A DNA stretch of 64,000 bases from Candidatus Fonsibacter ubiquis (GTDB lineage Bacteria; Pseudomonadota; Alphaproteobacteria; Pelagibacterales; Pelagibacteraceae): the NCBI RefSeq assembly GCF_002688585.1, contig NZ_CP024034.1:611501-675500 (forward strand). Reading direction: 5' to 3'. Positions 35,640 through 44,117 of the stretch are shown piece after piece (within the stretch, counting starts at the first letter, position 1; the number at the start of each line of letters is the position of its first letter). The notes beneath the pieces are model-generated. The model was not told the origin of the DNA, ran no database searches, and saw nothing but the letters and a program-made list of their open reading frames with translations. The position numbers and the translations under genes were made by a program.

Positions 35640-37899
35640 ATTTTTTTTTATATTTTATTTAATTTTATTTCCTTTTGATACTAGTATCAGTTACTCTCAA
35701 CAAAAAGACATATATAATTTTTCAGCTAATAAAATAACTTATTCTCAAGATAACAACATTATAGAAGCTCTAGGAAATGTAGTTGCAAAAAATAATGAGG
35801 GTAAGCAAATATCCTCCGATAAAATAATTTATAATAGAGCAAAACAACACTTAAGTACTTTTGGAAACTCAACTTTTACTGATAATAAAATTGGAACATT
35901 ATATGCTGAAAGATTTGAATATAATTTAGATAAACAGTCAATTACAGCTGAAGAAAAAGTAAAATTTGTAGATAAGGATAAAAATACTTATTATTTTTCA
36001 AAATTAAACTCTGATGATAAATTTAAAGAGATTATAGGGACAGATATAAATGTGGAGCTAAATAAAGAAGCTCTAAAATCTGGAGATAAATTTAATGAAT
36101 TTATTGAACCAAGATTTAGTGGAAAATCAGCAACTCTTAGAAATAACATAACAATTGTTCAAGACGCAAAATTTACAACATGTAAAAAAAGTAATGAAAC
36201 TAGTGGATGTACCTACTGGAATTTAGAGGCAGGTCAACTTATACATGATAAAGAGCAAAAAAAACTAACATATAAAAATGCTTTATTAGATCTAAATAGC
36301 ATTCCTGTAATATATGTCCCATATTTTTCGCATCCAGATCCAACGGTAAAAAGAAAAGAAGGATTTTTAGCGCCATCATTTACTTCTTTGGGAGATAACT
36401 TAGGCTCGACAATCAAAATACCATATTTTTACCCCTTGTCAGAATCCGCGGATTTTACACTAAATCCGGTTTACTATTTTAAACAACATCCGTTATTACT
36501 AGGCGAATACAGAGAGAGATTTAAAAACGGAGATTTTGTGATTGAGGGTGGATATACACAAGGATACCAAAAAATAACCTCAACACAAACAGGCGGCTCA
36601 AGAAACCATTTGTATGGTAATATAAATTTAAATTTTAAAGATAAAATTTTGGATGAAAGCCAATTTTCAACTAAAATACAGCGTGTAAGCGACCCAACCT
36701 ACTTAAGAGTTAATAAAATTAACTCTACTAACGATGGATTTAAAAAAAATCTTGTAAGAGAGAATGATACAAAGTTAACAAATGAAGTTTCTTTAAATTC
36801 TTTTGGAAAAAATGAAACTTTAAATCTAAAAGCTACAGCATATCAAAATATAACCACTATAAAAAAATCAGATCAATACGAGTATGTTGCGCCAGAAATT
36901 ATTTATTCTAAATATAATTTTTTAAATAATAATTTAAATTTAAATTCTAGCTTTAGAAGTTTAAATACTAATACAAACCAAAACAAAACAAGTTTTACAA
37001 ATAATATAGATCACTCAACTTCTGAGTCTTATAATTCTAATCTTGGAATTGGATATAAATTTTTAACAAAAATTAATAATATTAACTATTATGCAGATCA
37101 TAAAAATCCAAAGGAAAATTTGAACTCACAAATTAATCCTATAGTTGCATTAGATACATCTTTACCACTTGGGAAAATATCTAAAGAATCTGAACAATAC
37201 ATAATACCTAGAATTTTAACGCGCTATGCTCCAGGAAAAATGCAAAACGCAAAATCAAATGATATCACTCTAAATACTGATAATCTTTTTTCAATAAATA
37301 GAATGAATTCTGATGATTTAATTGAAAAAGATTTTTCATTAAACATAGGACTAGACTGGCTTTGGAAAGAAAAAAAATTAGATCAAACTAAACCTAGTGA
37401 AGCTGGTTTATCAGTTGGACAAGTTATAAAATTCAATAATGACTTAGATATGCCTACAAAATCCTCATTACAAAATAAAAATTCAGATTTGGTTACAAAA
37501 ACAACTTATTTAAGTCCGGGTAATTTTGATTTTACGATGAAAAATACTTTAGATAATAACTTAAACCATGCATACTATAATGATGTAACCTTAAAAACAT
37601 TTTTAAGACAAGGGGAAGTTAATTTTAATTTTTATGAAAAAAATAGTCATATCGGAAGTGAAAGATTTGCAAAAGCTAATTTGTCATCATTTATAACAGA
37701 TGGTACAAAAATAAAAATTGAAACTGATAGAAATTTAAAAACTGACATGACCAACTCTCATAAACTAGGTATAGAAAATGAAAACGAATGCATAAGATAC
37801 GGAATTTATTTTCAGAGAAATTATGCTTCAGATAAAGACTTAAAGCCTGCAACTAGCATTTTCTTTGGAATAACTTTACTTCCTTTTGGTGACAAATAA
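35629..37899 (+). CDS. lptD: LPS assembly outer-membrane protein LptD
   Basis: 756 residues from the ATG at 35629. An N-terminal signal peptide (about 1-24, ending near SYS) is followed by an OstA/LptA-like jellyroll (about 30-150) and a beta barrel with many alternating strands to the C-terminal phenylalanine-rich end. LptD, plugged by lipoprotein LptE, inserts LPS in the outer leaflet. Cysteines occur around residue 187-196 (TTCKKSNETSGC) and near the C-terminus (NENEC), consistent with a disulfide between domains. Third gene of the lptFG-lptD run. Confidence 0.92.
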   Translation: MQSKFFFIFYLILFPFDTSISYSQQKDIYNFSANKITYSQDNNIIEALGNVVAKNNEGKQISSDKIIYNRAKQHLSTFGNSTFTDNKIGTLYAERFEYNLDKQSITAEEKVKFVDKDKNTYYFSKLNSDDKFKEIIGTDINVELNKEALKSGDKFNEFIEPRFSGKSATLRNNITIVQDAKFTTCKKSNETSGCTYWNLEAGQLIHDKEQKKLTYKNALLDLNSIPVIYVPYFSHPDPTVKRKEGFLAPSFTSLGDNLGSTIKIPYFYPLSESADFTLNPVYYFKQHPLLLGEYRERFKNGDFVIEGGYTQGYQKITSTQTGGSRNHLYGNINLNFKDKILDESQFSTKIQRVSDPTYLRVNKINSTNDGFKKNLVRENDTKLTNEVSLNSFGKNETLNLKATAYQNITTIKKSDQYEYVAPEIIYSKYNFLNNNLNLNSSFRSLNTNTNQNKTSFTNNIDHSTSESYNSNLGIGYKFLTKINNINYYADHKNPKENLNSQINPIVALDTSLPLGKISKESEQYIIPRILTRYAPGKMQNAKSNDITLNTDNLFSINRMNSDDLIEKDFSLNIGLDWLWKEKKLDQTKPSEAGLSVGQVIKFNNDLDMPTKSSLQNKNSDLVTKTTYLSPGNFDFTMKNTLDNNLNHAYYNDVTLKTFLRQGEVNFNFYEKNSHIGSERFAKANLSSFITDGTKIKIETDRNLKTDMTNSHKLGIENENECIRYGIYFQRNYASDKDLKPATSIFFGITLLPFGDK

Positions 37900-37939
37900 A
37901 TTACAAAAGTAATTAAAAATTCATATAAAAGTTTTTTAA

Positions 37940-38554
37940 ATGAATAAAAAAATAATTTTTTTCTTAATATTTACAATATTTACATTTGCTGCAAAAGCTA
38001 CACAATTAAGTAATAAAGTTTTGGTTTCAATTGATAATTCAATAATTACAGAACTAGACGTTAATAAAGAAATTAATTTTTTAAAGTTTATTAATAAAGA
38101 TCAAACAACGAGCACTTCAGAACTTTTTAAAAAGGAAATTATTAATAGTTTAATTGATAGAAAAATTAAAGATATAGAAACAAATTATTATAAAGTCGAT
38201 GTTTCGGAGAAAGAAATAGAAAATACCTTATACAACTACTTAGAAAAAATAAAAATTACTAGTGAAATGCTCAACTCGTTTTACAACAAAAATGAAATTG
38301 AAAAAGACTATTTAAAAAATGTAATAAATATTGATCTTAAATGGTCAAAATTAATTAGACAAATGTACGAAAGTAGACTCAATGTAAATTTAACTGAAGT
38401 TAATAAACAGATAGAACAAGAAAAAAGAAATATTGAAGATAATGAAAAATTTAAGAACCAACTAATTATTATCGAACAAAATAAACTTTTAAATAAGTTT
38501 GCAGCTATACATCTTGAAAAAAGTAAAAAAAAATATTTAATTAAATTTTTGTGA
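37940..38554 (+). CDS. SurA-like periplasmic chaperone without PPIase domain
   Basis: 204 residues: signal peptide (about 1-20, ending in AKA), then the SurA N-terminal pattern with VLVSIDNSIITELDVNKE (29-46), an IINSLIDRKI helix, and a long helical tail rich in Lys. No parvulin PPIase domain follows, unlike E. coli SurA (two domains, 428 residues). The position between lptD and pdxA is that of surA in many Proteobacteria, so it is a reduced SurA, likely a chaperone for outer-membrane proteins such as LptD. Its stop overlaps the pdxA start (GTGA). Confidence 0.8.
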   Translation: MNKKIIFFLIFTIFTFAAKATQLSNKVLVSIDNSIITELDVNKEINFLKFINKDQTTSTSELFKKEIINSLIDRKIKDIETNYYKVDVSEKEIENTLYNYLEKIKITSEMLNSFYNKNEIEKDYLKNVINIDLKWSKLIRQMYESRLNVNLTEVNKQIEQEKRNIEDNEKFKNQLIIIEQNKLLNKFAAIHLEKSKKKYLIKFL

Positions 38555-39519
38555 AAAAAAAAATTATAATTATTTTAGGTGAACCTAATAGTATTTCATC
38601 TGAAATTTTTTTGAAATCTTTAAAGTATATTAATAAAACTAAACTTAAATTTATAATTATCGGAAATTATATCCTACTAAAAAAACAAGCTAAGTATTTA
38701 GATCTAAAAATAAATATTAATTTCCATTTGACAGATATTAATAATTTAAATGATAGAAAATTTAATTTTATAAATATTGAACATAATCAATTAAAACCCT
38801 TCGATCTTAGATCTATTAAATCAGATATTTTCATAAAAAAAAGTTTTGAGACTGCTTTAACATTAATTAAGAAAAAATTAGCTAATGGAATTATTAATCT
38901 TCCAATAAACAAATCAAAATTTACCAAAAATAAGTATAAAGGAATAACTGAATATATTGCAGATAAAACTAGCAACAAGAATAAGGAAAATATGTTATTA
39001 TATAATGAAAATTTCTCAGTTCTTCCCCTAACAACTCACATTCCGTTAAAAAATGTCCATAAAGAAATTTCATTTAAAAAAATTGAAAAAGCATGCAAAA
39101 ATATTTATTATTTTTATTCTAAAATTCTTAAAAAAAAGAAAATAAAAATTGGTATACTCGGTCTAAATCCACATAATGGTGAAAATGGATATATAGGCAC
39201 TGAAGAAAAAAAAATTATAACACCTTCAATTAAAAAGCTTAAAAAAAAATATTTAATAATAGGTCCGTTGTCACCTGATACGAGCTTTTTACAAAGAAAT
39301 AAATTTAAGATTGATGTTTTAATAGGCCATTATCACGACCAAGTTTTAACAGCTTTTAAAAATCAATTTGATCTGAATGCTATAAATATTACAATCGGAC
39401 TACCCTTTATAAGAATTTCTCCTGATCATGGTATTGGCACAGATATTATTGGAAGAGGGATTGCAAATCCAAAAAGTTTTAAGAATGCAATAAAGTTCTT
39501 TAGTAAATATAATGTTTAA
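38551..39519 (+). CDS. pdxA: 4-hydroxythreonine-4-phosphate dehydrogenase
   Basis: 322 residues from a GTG start that overlaps the surA-like stop. It acts in pyridoxal phosphate synthesis of the DXP-dependent type. GEPNSISSE near the start, LPINKSKF, HNGENG-like LGLNPHNGENG and IGHYHDQ with the metal-binding histidines are conserved, as is DHGIGTDIIGRG at the end. It overlaps rsmA by eight bases, the usual pdxA-rsmA pair. Confidence 0.94.
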   Translation: MKKKIIIILGEPNSISSEIFLKSLKYINKTKLKFIIIGNYILLKKQAKYLDLKININFHLTDINNLNDRKFNFINIEHNQLKPFDLRSIKSDIFIKKSFETALTLIKKKLANGIINLPINKSKFTKNKYKGITEYIADKTSNKNKENMLLYNENFSVLPLTTHIPLKNVHKEISFKKIEKACKNIYYFYSKILKKKKIKIGILGLNPHNGENGYIGTEEKKIITPSIKKLKKKYLIIGPLSPDTSFLQRNKFKIDVLIGHYHDQVLTAFKNQFDLNAINITIGLPFIRISPDHGIGTDIIGRGIANPKSFKNAIKFFSKYNV

Positions 39520-40306
39520 ACATAAAAAACACCTTGGACAAAATTTTTTAATTAATAAAAACATTACAAAAAAAATAGCAGAAATTGGGCTTATTAATAA
39601 AGACAGTAACATCTTAGAAGTAGGTCCCGGAACAGGTGTTCTTACTCAAGAATTAATTAAAAAGGACGCAAAGAAAATTTTTGCCATAGAGTTTGATAAA
39701 GATTTAAAACCTGAACTAGAAAAAATAAAAAACAATTTTAATAATTTTGACTATATAATCTCTAACGCTTTAACATTTGATGAAAGAAAAATTTTTAAAA
39801 AAAATGTAATTATTTTTGGTAACCTTCCCTACAACATTTCATTAAAATTACTAATAAAATGGATTTATTCTGAACCATGGCCCCCATTTTACAATCAAAT
39901 GGTTTTAATGTTTCAAAAGGAAGTTGCAGAAAGAATTATGGCAACCTCAAATAATAAAAAATATGGCAGAATATCAATACTATCAGATGCAAGATTAAAC
40001 ATTAAATTTCATTTTAATATTTCTAAAAAGGAATTTAACCCTGAACCAAAAGTAGACTCTACGGTACTTTCTTTTACTCCAAAAAAAAAAAATAATTTAA
40101 AATTAGATGATTTAAATATTTTATCAGAATTAACTAAAAATATATTTAATACAAAAAGAAAGATGGTTTCAAAAGCACTTAAGAAAATACTTAATGAAAA
40201 AGAACTTCAAATTATAGATTTTGATAACATAAAAAATTTAAGGGCTGAAAATCTAGATTTTAATTTTTATTATAAACTAGTTGATTTGATTAAATGTAGA
40301 TCTTAA
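39512..40306 (+). CDS. rsmA: 16S rRNA dimethyladenosine transferase
   Basis: 264 residues. It dimethylates two adjacent adenines near the 3' end of 16S rRNA. The start KKHLGQNFLINKNI is diagnostic. The SAM motif is EVGPGTGVLT (about 35-44), and the catalytic motif is NLPYNIS (about 109-115). The 3' end overlaps the convergent gmk by 30 bases, the largest convergent overlap in the window. Confidence 0.96.
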   Translation: MFKHKKHLGQNFLINKNITKKIAEIGLINKDSNILEVGPGTGVLTQELIKKDAKKIFAIEFDKDLKPELEKIKNNFNNFDYIISNALTFDERKIFKKNVIIFGNLPYNISLKLLIKWIYSEPWPPFYNQMVLMFQKEVAERIMATSNNKKYGRISILSDARLNIKFHFNISKKEFNPEPKVDSTVLSFTPKKKNNLKLDDLNILSELTKNIFNTKRKMVSKALKKILNEKELQIIDFDNIKNLRAENLDFNFYYKLVDLIKCRS

Positions 40307-40879
40307 TTCTCTTTCTATTTTAATTATTTTAGTAATTTGCTCAAAGCAATTTTCTACATCTTTATTTACAACAATATATTTATAATCCTTCCAATGTTTA
40401 ATCTCATCCTTGGCCATTTTCATTCTTTGATTGATTAACTCTTTATTTTTTTCTTCACGTTTTTTTAGTCTACTTTCTAAATCATCAATACTAGGCGGTA
40501 AAATAAATACAGATACAATATCTGATGGCATAATTTTTTTGACTTGCTCGGTTCCTTGCCAATCAATATCAAACAAATAATCAATTCCTTTTGCTAAGTT
40601 ATCTTCTATTGGTCCTTTTAAAGTAGCATAATAATTTCCAAATACTTTTGCCTGCTCCAAAAATTTATCCTGACTGGCTAATTCTTGAAATTTTTCAATA
40701 GTTACAAAATTATAATCAACTCCATCGACTTCATTAGTTCTTGGAGTTCTTGTGGTATAAGAGACTGAAATTTTAAAATTTCTATCACTTAATTCAATTT
40801 TTTTAGCAAGTGTGGTTTTACCAGCCCCTGAAGGGGAGGATAAAATTAAAATTAAACCTCTCTTTGATTTTAAAATCAA
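40277..40879 (-). CDS. gmk: Guanylate kinase
   Basis: 200 residues. It phosphorylates GMP to GDP. The P-loop SSPSGAGKTT is at 14-23; the GMP-binding SYTTRTPRTNEVDGVDY and DIDWQG segments are conserved. It lies six bases downstream of acpP, while in related genomes fabF and mltG usually stand between them; those genes are not in this window. Confidence 0.96.
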   Translation of the reverse strand: MILKSKRGLILILSSPSGAGKTTLAKKIELSDRNFKISVSYTTRTPRTNEVDGVDYNFVTIEKFQELASQDKFLEQAKVFGNYYATLKGPIEDNLAKGIDYLFDIDWQGTEQVKKIMPSDIVSVFILPPSIDDLESRLKKREEKNKELINQRMKMAKDEIKHWKDYKYIVVNKDVENCFEQITKIIKIERELRSTFNQIN

Positions 40880-40884
40880 AAGAA

Positions 40885-41124
40885 CTACTTTGCGGGATTA
40901 TTTTCGATAAATCTTATTGCATCACCAACTGTTAGGATTTTTTCTGCTTCTGAGTCTGAAATTTCAGAACCAAATTCTTCTTCAAATGCCATTACCAATT
41001 CTACTGTATCTAAACTATCTGCTCCTAGGTCATCAATGAAACTGGCTTCTTCTGTAACCTTAGCTTCATCAACACCTAAGTGTTCTACGATAATTTTTTT
41101 AACTTTAGCAGCAACATCACTCAT
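40885..41124 (-). CDS. acpP: Acyl carrier protein
   Basis: 79 residues, acidic, with the phosphopantetheine serine S37 in [11 protein letters not shown]. It carries growing chains in fatty acid synthesis. It is separated from fabG by 56 bases, enough for its own promoter, as expected for a highly expressed gene. Confidence 0.97.
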   Translation of the reverse strand: MSDVAAKVKKIIVEHLGVDEAKVTEEASFIDDLGADSLDTVELVMAFEEEFGSEISDSEAEKILTVGDAIRFIENNPAK

Positions 41125-41180
41125 TTTTAAACTCCCTTAATTATTAATGATTCTTTCAATAAATGAATAAATTAAATAAA

Positions 41181-41921
41181 TCAAGACATATACATACCAC
41201 CATTAACATGGATGGTTTCTCCTGTAATATAACTAGAAAGATCAGATGCTAAGAAAATAGCGCAATTGGCAATATCATTACCGTTGCCTAATTTTCCCAT
41301 AGGAATATTTTCTATAAGTTTCTTTTTAAATTCCTCATTGATACTTTTGGTCATTTTTGTATCAATAAACCCTGGTGAAATACAATTTACTCTAATATTT
41401 TTTTTAGCGTACTCTTTTGCAAGACTTTTGGACATTGCAATTATCCCTGCCTTGGCGCTGGAATAGTTAGCTTGGCCAAAATTTCCAGTATGTCCTACAA
41501 TTGAGCTAATATTAATTATAGATCCTGAATCTTGTTTCATCATTACTTTAATTGAATACTTACAAATCAAAAAAACAGCTGTTAAATTAATATTAATTAC
41601 TTTATTCCATTCCTCATCTGACATTCTAATTGCAAGATTGTCTTTCGTGATACCAGCGTTATTTATAACTATGTCTAATCCACCTAATTTTTCTTTGGCT
41701 TCTTTTACTAACTCTTCAATCTTTTGATGATTTTCTAAATTAAAATTCGAGGTTTTAATCTTAGGAAAATTATTTTGAATAGTCTTAAGATTTTCAACAT
41801 TCGTTCCAATCGTAAATATATCAGCTTCTAATTTATAAAAATTTTCTAAAATAGAGAGTCCAATTCCAGAAGTACCTCCTGTGATAAAGACTTTTTTATT
41901 TTTTAAATTAATTAAATTCAT
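41181..41921 (-). CDS. fabG: 3-oxoacyl-ACP reductase
   Basis: 246 residues, a short-chain dehydrogenase. The NADP-binding TGGTSGIG is at about 14-21, NNAG at about 86-89, and the catalytic Ser-Tyr-Lys lies in ISSIVGH...YSSAKAG. The close places of fabD and acpP identify it as the fatty acid enzyme. It overlaps fabD by 14 bases. Confidence 0.95.
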   Translation of the reverse strand: MNLINLKNKKVFITGGTSGIGLSILENFYKLEADIFTIGTNVENLKTIQNNFPKIKTSNFNLENHQKIEELVKEAKEKLGGLDIVINNAGITKDNLAIRMSDEEWNKVININLTAVFLICKYSIKVMMKQDSGSIINISSIVGHTGNFGQANYSSAKAGIIAMSKSLAKEYAKKNIRVNCISPGFIDTKMTKSINEEFKKKLIENIPMGKLGNGNDIANCAIFLASDLSSYITGETIHVNGGMYMS

Positions 41922-42837
41922 TAAATTGGGTTATATTATCAATTGTAGTTGTTGTAAGTTCTTTTCCTATTCTTTTTATCATGCCCGTTAAAGCTTTTCC
42001 TGGTCCTATTTCAATAAAATGTTTTACACCATTTGTTTTCATAAAATCTACTGATTCTCTCCATTTAACATGATGGGTAATTTGCTTAGTAAGTAAAAAA
42101 GGTATTTCTTTAAAATTATCAATTGTCTTGGCTGAAACATTTGAAACAATATTTATTATTGGTTTTAAAAAATTTGTTTTTATTAAAATTTGATTCATTT
42201 TATCCGCAGAGGGCTGCATTAATGAACAATGAAAGGGCGCGCTTACCGGTAGTAATATTGCTTTTTTACCATGTATGTTTTTTAGATCCTCTACTATTTT
42301 ATTAATTTTATCCTTATTACCACTTATTACTATTTGGCCTGGGCAATTATCATTTGAAATTTCAGCAATTCCTGTAATTGAATTATTTTTATTTATCACT
42401 TCATTAATTAAGTCAATTTCTGCTCCTAAAACAGCTGCCATGGCGCCAACATTTACAGGGACCGCCTCTTGCATTGACTTACCTCTTTCTTTCAAAATTT
42501 TAGCGCCATCTCCTAAAGTTAACGAATTTGAACAGATCAAAGATGTATATTCTCCTAATGAATGTCCGGCAAAAAAACTATAGTCTTTTAATTCATTTAT
42601 TTTTTGTTTTCTTAAAGTTCTATAAATTGCAACACCTACAGTCATTATAGCTGGTTGAGTATTTTCTGTTAGATTTAAACTTTCAATTGGTCCATTTAGA
42701 ATAATATCAGATAATTTAAATTCTAAAGCGTCATCGACTTCATGAAAGACTTCCTTTGCCTCGCTAAACGTATCATAAAAATCTCTTCCCATGCCAACAT
42801 ACTGAGATCCCTGCCCTGGAAATACGATTGCTTTCAT
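41908..42837 (-). CDS. fabD: Malonyl-CoA:ACP transacylase
   Basis: 309 residues. It transfers malonyl groups from CoA to ACP. The start FPGQGSQYVGMG and the nucleophile S93 in GHSLGEYT are diagnostic; the histidine partner is in SAPFHCSLM. First gene of the fabD-fabG-acpP-gmk block, divergent from rpsF. Confidence 0.96.
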   Translation of the reverse strand: MKAIVFPGQGSQYVGMGRDFYDTFSEAKEVFHEVDDALEFKLSDIILNGPIESLNLTENTQPAIMTVGVAIYRTLRKQKINELKDYSFFAGHSLGEYTSLICSNSLTLGDGAKILKERGKSMQEAVPVNVGAMAAVLGAEIDLINEVINKNNSITGIAEISNDNCPGQIVISGNKDKINKIVEDLKNIHGKKAILLPVSAPFHCSLMQPSADKMNQILIKTNFLKPIINIVSNVSAKTIDNFKEIPFLLTKQITHHVKWRESVDFMKTNGVKHFIEIGPGKALTGMIKRIGKELTTTTIDNITQFNEFN

Positions 42838-42870
42838 AATTTAGTAATAGTTATAACAAAATTAATACTG

Positions 42871-42898
42871 TTGTATTAAAAAAAAAAAATTATATATT
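42871..42898 (+). promoter_or_regulatory. Promoter of the rpsF-rpsR-rplI operon
   Basis: -35 TTGTAT (42871-42876), a 16-base spacer that is mostly a run of A, and -10 TATATT (42893-42898). Transcription would begin near 42905, giving a leader of about 57 bases before rpsF. Confidence 0.5.
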
Positions 42899-42907
42899 GC
42901 CAGTCTT

Positions 42908-42933
42908 TCTCGACTTTAATGTTAAAGTTGGGA
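42908..42933 (+). promoter_or_regulatory. Hairpin in the rpsF leader
   Basis: An 11-bp stem with two G-U pairs and an ATGT loop spans most of the predicted leader. Leaders of rpsF operons in many bacteria contain an S6:S18-binding RNA for feedback control. The CCG bulge of that motif is not evident here, so this is only a candidate for such control. Confidence 0.4.
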
Positions 42934-42961
42934 TGCTAATTAAAAGCAACCAAAAGAAAAA

Positions 42962-43294
42962 ATGAATTATTACGAACACACGTATATTGCTTCTCAAAGT
43001 TTAAATAATAAAGATTTATCTGATCTTCATCAAAAAATTGAAGATCTCATAAAAAAAAATAAAGGTAAAATTGAAAAAAAAGAGAATTGGGGTTTAAGAC
43101 AACTAGCTTACCCAATTAAAAATTTTAAAAAAGGATACTACACAAATTTATATTTTTCTGGTGAGCCAGTAATTGTTCAGGAACTTGAAAAGATTGAGAG
43201 AATTGATGCAAATATTTTAAGGTTTATGACTATTAAAATAAAGAATGTACCAGAGGAAAATTCAGAACTAGTCTTAAAGGAAGATAATAAATAA
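42962..43294 (+). CDS. rpsF: Ribosomal protein bS6
   Basis: 110 residues. The [13 protein letters not shown] start and the [20 protein letters not shown] segment are typical of S6. It binds S18 on the platform of the small subunit. First gene of the rpsF-rpsR-rplI operon, overlapping rpsR by one base. Confidence 0.96.
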   Translation: MNYYEHTYIASQSLNNKDLSDLHQKIEDLIKKNKGKIEKKENWGLRQLAYPIKNFKKGYYTNLYFSGEPVIVQELEKIERIDANILRFMTIKIKNVPEENSELVLKEDNK

Positions 43295-43575
43295 TGAAAA
43301 GAAAAAATATTAAAAAGACGAAGAAAAATAATAATTCAAATTTAATGCTTTTTCAAAAAGCAACTACTAAATTTACAAGAGACTGTCCTTTAAGTGGAAA
43401 AGATGCTCCTGCAATTAATTATAAAAATTTAAAATTACTTCAAAAATATATATCTGAAACTGGAAAAATGTTACCAAGTAGAATAACTTCTGTTTGCTAC
43501 GCAAAACAAAAAGAGTTATCTAACGAAATAAAAAAAGCTAGAATACTAGCTTTATTACCATTTGTGGCGGATTAA
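43294..43575 (+). CDS. rpsR: Ribosomal protein bS18
   Basis: 93 residues with a basic N-terminal extension rich in Lys and Asn. The core [25 protein letters not shown] is the S18 signature (shown here in part: residues about 44-66), followed by a lysine-rich helix. It pairs with S6. Lies between rpsF and rplI, two bases before the latter. Confidence 0.95.
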   Translation: MKRKNIKKTKKNNNSNLMLFQKATTKFTRDCPLSGKDAPAINYKNLKLLQKYISETGKMLPSRITSVCYAKQKELSNEIKKARILALLPFVAD

Positions 43576-43577
43576 TT

Positions 43578-44036
43578 ATGGAAGTTATTCTTTTAGAAAA
43601 TATTAAAAAATTAGGAAAAATTGGCAGCAAAGTAAAAGTTGCAAATGGTTTTGCTAGAAACTATCTCTTAAAGAATAATAAAGCTTTAGTAGCCTCTAAA
43701 GAAAATTTAGCTATTTTTGAAAAACGAAGAGAAGAGTTAAATAAAAAAAATAATGAACTAAAAAACGAGGCTGTCAAAATTCAAAAAGAAATAGATAAAT
43801 TTGAATTGAAAATTACTAAGAATTCTATGGAAGGTGGCGCACTTTATGGATCTTTAACTATTAAAGAGATAATCCAAAATTTAGAATTGCATAATTTTAA
43901 AAATATCTCAGCAAATATGATTGAACTAAAGGAACAAATTAAAAAAATTGGGGACTATACAGTAATTATAAATTTACATGCCGATGTTCAAGCCTCAATA
44001 AAAGTAAAAGTCGTTTCAGTTGAAAAAATAGTTTAA
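43578..44036 (+). CDS. rplI: Ribosomal protein bL9
   Basis: 152 residues: the N-terminal domain with VILLENIKKLGKIGSKVKVANGF (about 3-25), a long connecting helix with many Lys/Glu, and the C-terminal domain (about 80-150) with GALYGSLT. It binds 23S rRNA at the base of the L1 stalk. Last gene of its ribosomal operon. Confidence 0.96.
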   Translation: MEVILLENIKKLGKIGSKVKVANGFARNYLLKNNKALVASKENLAIFEKRREELNKKNNELKNEAVKIQKEIDKFELKITKNSMEGGALYGSLTIKEIIQNLELHNFKNISANMIELKEQIKKIGDYTVIINLHADVQASIKVKVVSVEKIV

Positions 44037-44052
44037 ATAAAAAGTTATTAAC

Positions 44053-44061
44053 TTATCCACA
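44053..44061 (+). promoter_or_regulatory. Perfect DnaA box upstream of dnaB
   Basis: TTATCCACA, the consensus DnaA-binding nonamer, lies in the 81-base gap between rplI and dnaB, 57 bases before the dnaB ATG. It is a single box with no cluster around it, so a regulatory site for dnaB is more likely than a replication origin. Confidence 0.5.
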
Positions 44062-44117
44062 TCAAATTAAGTCTAAAATTTTCTATACTCATATCTTAAA
44101 TAAATTTAAATATTTGC

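Noticed and set aside
44037-44117. Replication origin next to dnaB because of a DnaA box and AT-rich DNA
   Set aside because: Only one box is present, the gap is 81 bases, and no dnaA, dnaN or other origin-linked genes are near. AT richness is general here.
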